Assembly (NCBI RefSeq): GCF_001942305.1
Contig: NZ_MKKE01000055.1
Span: 62,001-126,000 of the forward strand
DNA: 64,000 nt
Source: Saccharomonospora sp. CUA-673
GTDB taxonomy: Bacteria > Actinomycetota > Actinomycetes > Mycobacteriales > Pseudonocardiaceae
Direction: 5' to 3'
In this document: positions 63,037-64,000 of the stretch, one piece after another
Layout: each line of letters starts with the position of its first letter
Numbering within the stretch: position 1 is the stretch's first letter
Translations under genes and position numbers: made by a program
The notes under the pieces: model-generated
The model's input: only the letters and a program-made list of their open reading frames with translations
The model's database searches: none
Told to the model about the DNA's origin: nothing

Positions 63037-63834
63037 GTGTGGGATATCGACACCTCGCCTCCAGCGCCGGGCGAGCCGCTGGAGGTGGCGCCCGGCGTGC
63101 ACCTCGTGCTCGCGCCCAACGCCAACGCATGGACCTTCGAGGGGACCAACACCTGGATCCTCACGCGGGCCGGGGACGCCATCGTGGTCGACCCCGGTCC
63201 CGACGACCCGGCACACCTGGACGTCATCGACGCCGTGGTGAAGAGTGCGCGGGCCCGTGTTCGCGAGGTGGTGCTGACCCATCATCACGGCGACCACTCC
63301 CAGGCCGCGCGACCGCTTGCGGCACGCTGGAAAGCCCCGATCAATCCGCGTGTCCAGCGCGGGATCGTCGCGGAGGGAACCCGGTTCGACGTCGGGACCC
63401 TCGAGGCTCGGTCCATGAGGACGCCCGGTCACACGTCGGACGGCATCAGCCTCGTGCTGCCCACGGAACGGCTCGTGCTCACCGGCGACACGGTCATCGC
63501 GAGGGTCAACTCCTACATCGGCCACCCCGACGGCACGTTGAGCGACATGCTCGGCTCGATGCAGCGCCTGGCCCAGGTCGCCGACGACGACTGGACGTTC
63601 CTCCCCGGACACGGACCCGTGGTGCGTGAGCCCCGGCGGTACGTGGCCGACCGCACGAGCGACCGCATGCGCCGGGTTGAACAAGTCGCCGCGCACGCGC
63701 ACCGGGGGTGGTCCTCCGCGGAGATCGCCCGCAACCTCCACCCGCGTCTCGACGAACGTCGTCTGCGCGCCGCACAGGCCTCGATCGAGGCGATTCTGCA
63801 CTACCTCGATGTCCACACACCTGAACGCACCTGA
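63037..63834 (+). CDS. Metallo-beta-lactamase-fold hydrolase (LACTB2-like)
   Basis: A 265-residue protein. The zinc motif HxHxDH is His82-x-His84-x-Asp86-His87 (LTHHHGDHS); further ligands lie in RTPGHTSDG, LTGDTVIA and FLPGHGPVV. A C-terminal winged-helix-like part (GWSSAEIARNLHPRLDERRL) is typical of the LACTB2 group. It may cleave a thioester, lactone or phosphodiester. GTG at 63037 starts one base after the solute-binding stop, so it is translated with the importer. Function in breaking down the imported compound is inferred from position. Confidence 0.88.
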   Translation: MWDIDTSPPAPGEPLEVAPGVHLVLAPNANAWTFEGTNTWILTRAGDAIVVDPGPDDPAHLDVIDAVVKSARARVREVVLTHHHGDHSQAARPLAARWKAPINPRVQRGIVAEGTRFDVGTLEARSMRTPGHTSDGISLVLPTERLVLTGDTVIARVNSYIGHPDGTLSDMLGSMQRLAQVADDDWTFLPGHGPVVREPRRYVADRTSDRMRRVEQVAAHAHRGWSSAEIARNLHPRLDERRLRAAQASIEAILHYLDVHTPERT

Positions 63835-63847
63835 GGAGAGCCCGACC

Positions 63848-64000
63848 ATGCCAGCGCATGACACCACCACACGTGAGGACGACGCGCCACAACGATTCGT
63901 CCCACGTGCGACCCCGGAGACCCAGCCCTACTGGGACGGCGCCGCGGCCGGCGAGCTGCGCGTCACCTCCTGCCGTGCCTGTGACCGGCCGTTCTTCTAC
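63848..64000 (+). CDS. Zn-ribbon / OB-fold (DUF35) protein, N-terminal fragment (cut by window end)
   Basis: 51 codons from ATG 63848, preceded by GAGGAGAG. The sequence has PRATPETQPYWDGAAAGELR followed by VTSCRACDRPFFY, the N-terminal helix and first CxxC of the rubredoxin-like zinc ribbon of DUF35 proteins. These bind acyl-CoA and usually pair with a thiolase or an acyl-CoA dehydrogenase/hydratase encoded next to them. That partner should lie just beyond the window. The operon may therefore handle acyl-CoA intermediates. Confidence 0.8.
   Translation, partial: MPAHDTTTREDDAPQRFVPRATPETQPYWDGAAAGELRVTSCRACDRPFFY

Overview
This is high-GC actinobacterial DNA. The gene order pstP-rodA-pbpA-pknA-pknB, a trpG-type amidotransferase, a class E sortase, crgA, a PH-domain protein, a rhomboid protease and ppiA is the conserved block that lies near the chromosomal origin in mycobacteria and relatives. 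DUF2020 and DUF3558 lipoproteins, many GTG starts and dispersed 3' hairpin repeats fit a filamentous actinomycete, most likely of the Pseudonocardiaceae (Saccharomonospora, Prauserella or Amycolatopsis type). The family placement is inference; no 16S rRNA or species marker is present.

Layout. 1-13 kb: cell-shape, division and Ser/Thr-kinase core block, then small conserved membrane proteins and lipoproteins. 13-26 kb: mixed accessory genes: an aminoglycoside adenylyltransferase-like gene, a GAF-type regulator divergent from a flavin monooxygenase, a small toxin-antitoxin module between 57-bp direct repeats, a DUF368/PopT-type polyprenyl-phosphate carrier, a 2H phosphoesterase, and a TetR gene divergent from a luciferase-like oxidoreductase plus SMP-30 lactonase. 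26-31 kb: an epsilon-polylysine-synthetase-like megaenzyme overlapping an M1 aminopeptidase. 31-40 kb: an accessory island with an imine-reductase-like enzyme under a palindromic operator, a type VII secretion-associated pair (EspC-like and DUF1023 hydrolase), two paralogous proteins of which only one is a lipoprotein, a poly-gamma-glutamate-hydrolase-like protein, and an AAA ATPase plus subtilisin-like protease pair of the IetAS type. 40-46 kb: PHP phosphoesterase, ion or carboxylate transporter, MFS exporter, PucR-type regulator and HbpS-like protein. 46.4-52.7 kb: a seven-gene leftward operon joining a haem-oxygenase-like diiron oxidase, two Rieske ferredoxins, a ferredoxin reductase, an aldehyde dehydrogenase, a gamma-glutamyltransferase-family Ntn hydrolase and a RidA deaminase. 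I regard this as the best candidate for an undescribed pathway. 53-57 kb: lipoprotein, small proteins, 21-bp tandem repeats and an MFS exporter. 57.4-64 kb: a rightward dipeptide-type ABC importer followed by a metallo-beta-lactamase-fold hydrolase and the start of a Zn-ribbon/OB-fold protein; it shares a twin-operator intergenic region with the MFS exporter.

Sequence quality. Twelve apparent -1 frameshifts disrupt ten otherwise well-conserved genes between 2.5 and 43.7 kb (pbpA, crgA, the PH-domain gene, a Lys/Ala-rich membrane protein, the adenylyltransferase, the GAF regulator, the monooxygenase, the TetR gene, the Pls-like gene three times, and an MFS gene). Every one can be repaired by restoring one base of a GG or CC pair, so I treat them as probable sequencing or consensus errors and give each gene its full reconstructed extent. 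No such lesion was seen after 44 kb.
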